DNA of 36,754 nucleotides from an uncultured Eggerthellaceae bacterium (GTDB lineage Bacteria > Actinomycetota > Coriobacteriia > Coriobacteriales > Eggerthellaceae): contig CAJOJB010000022.1 in assembly GCA_905234635.1 (NCBI GenBank), forward strand, positions 1 to 36,754. Direction: 5' to 3'. Positions 36,250-36,754 of this stretch are shown here, one piece after another; within the stretch, counting starts at the first letter, position 1, and every line of letters begins with the position of its first letter. Below the pieces are notes generated by a model that was not told the DNA's origin, did not search any database, and saw nothing but the letters and a program-made list of their open reading frames with translations. Both the position numbers and the translations under genes were made by a program.

Positions 36250-36690
36250 CTAGGGAAGAACAAAAAGAGTAAAGCTGGCTTCAGCAATAAGCTTTTCCGC
36301 TTCGCTCATAACACTGACATGATGCACGAGCGTGCTGCGTCCGTTATGGCTTGTAGAAGTCTCGACCAGTAAGGATTGGCCGAGTTCGCAACGCCTTATA
36401 TAGTTAATAGACCCATTAAGCGCCACGTTGTTCTTCCCCAATGTAGAAGCGGTCATACCAGCTGCAATCTCACAGAGGGTATAGACCAGTCCACCATGCA
36501 CATTGCCATGAAAATTAGCAAGGCTTGCTGGCGGGGTAAAGCAATAAACAACGTGACCTTCTTCGGCCTGGGTAATCTCGATGGATTGCAGATCTGGCAA
36601 TGCAGGAATGTTTTTTCGCAGATCTTCTTCGGTAAATGAAACATAACCGCTCTCTTTGGTCTGTTTCTTGTTTTTGCTAAATAGTCCCAT
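36250..36690 (-). CDS. PaaI-family hotdog thioesterase
   Basis: NFHGNVHGGLVYTLCEIAAGMTAS hotdog signature. Confidence 0.88.
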   Translation of the reverse strand: MGLFSKNKKQTKESGYVSFTEEDLRKNIPALPDLQSIEITQAEEGHVVYCFTPPASLANFHGNVHGGLVYTLCEIAAGMTASTLGKNNVALNGSINYIRRCELGQSLLVETSTSHNGRSTLVHHVSVMSEAEKLIAEASFTLFVLP

Positions 36691-36754
36691 GATTTTTAAA
36701 GATTAAATGGTAAATATTAAATATTAGATTATGGCCGATGAAATGGCTTGCGGT

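Noticed and set aside
1-36754. tRNA/rRNA genes, transposases, integrases, phage genes
   Set aside because: None recognised on reading; a tRNAscan-SE/Infernal run would be needed to exclude divergent ncRNAs.

Overview
The window is a bacterial chromosome segment. The ribosomal cluster, protein sequences and operon style suggest an Eggerthellaceae/Coriobacteriia-like actinobacterium, but this is inference only. I could support 34 protein-coding loci and no tRNA or rRNA. Left part: a TauE/SafE-like permease running off the edge, a glycosyltransferase, QueT, a TPR protein, a GGDEF protein, a PiT phosphate transporter, a fused MacB-like ABC transporter and an LCP protein. Middle part: a MurT-GatD fusion, a SPOR protein, family-4 UDG, alanine racemase, an orphan XRE regulator, an orphan EcfT, and the cluster rplQ-rpoA-rpsD-rpsK-rpsM-rpmJ-infA. 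Right part: an accessory acyl-CoA catabolic/reductive region with a CoA-transferase, two acyl-CoA dehydrogenases, a Cys-rich protein, an acyl-CoA ligase, a LysR regulator, two transporters, GNAT, a YdiB/AroE-type dehydrogenase and a PaaI thioesterase. The most notable observations are: (1) a single-chain MurT-GatD fusion whose amidotransferase domain has Asp where the catalytic Cys of the CGGxQ motif is expected; (2) a locally disrupted rpsM (in-frame TAG plus a net 23-nt deletion between repeated IGLT codons); (3) five 23-bp imperfect direct repeats between divergent GGDEF and PiT genes; (4) a Cys-rich protein with a possible superoxide-reductase-like fold, tightly coupled to the acyl-CoA ligase; (5) several strong dyads around the LysR, ligase and MFS promoters; (6) a likely frameshift in the 11.2-11.9 kb gene.
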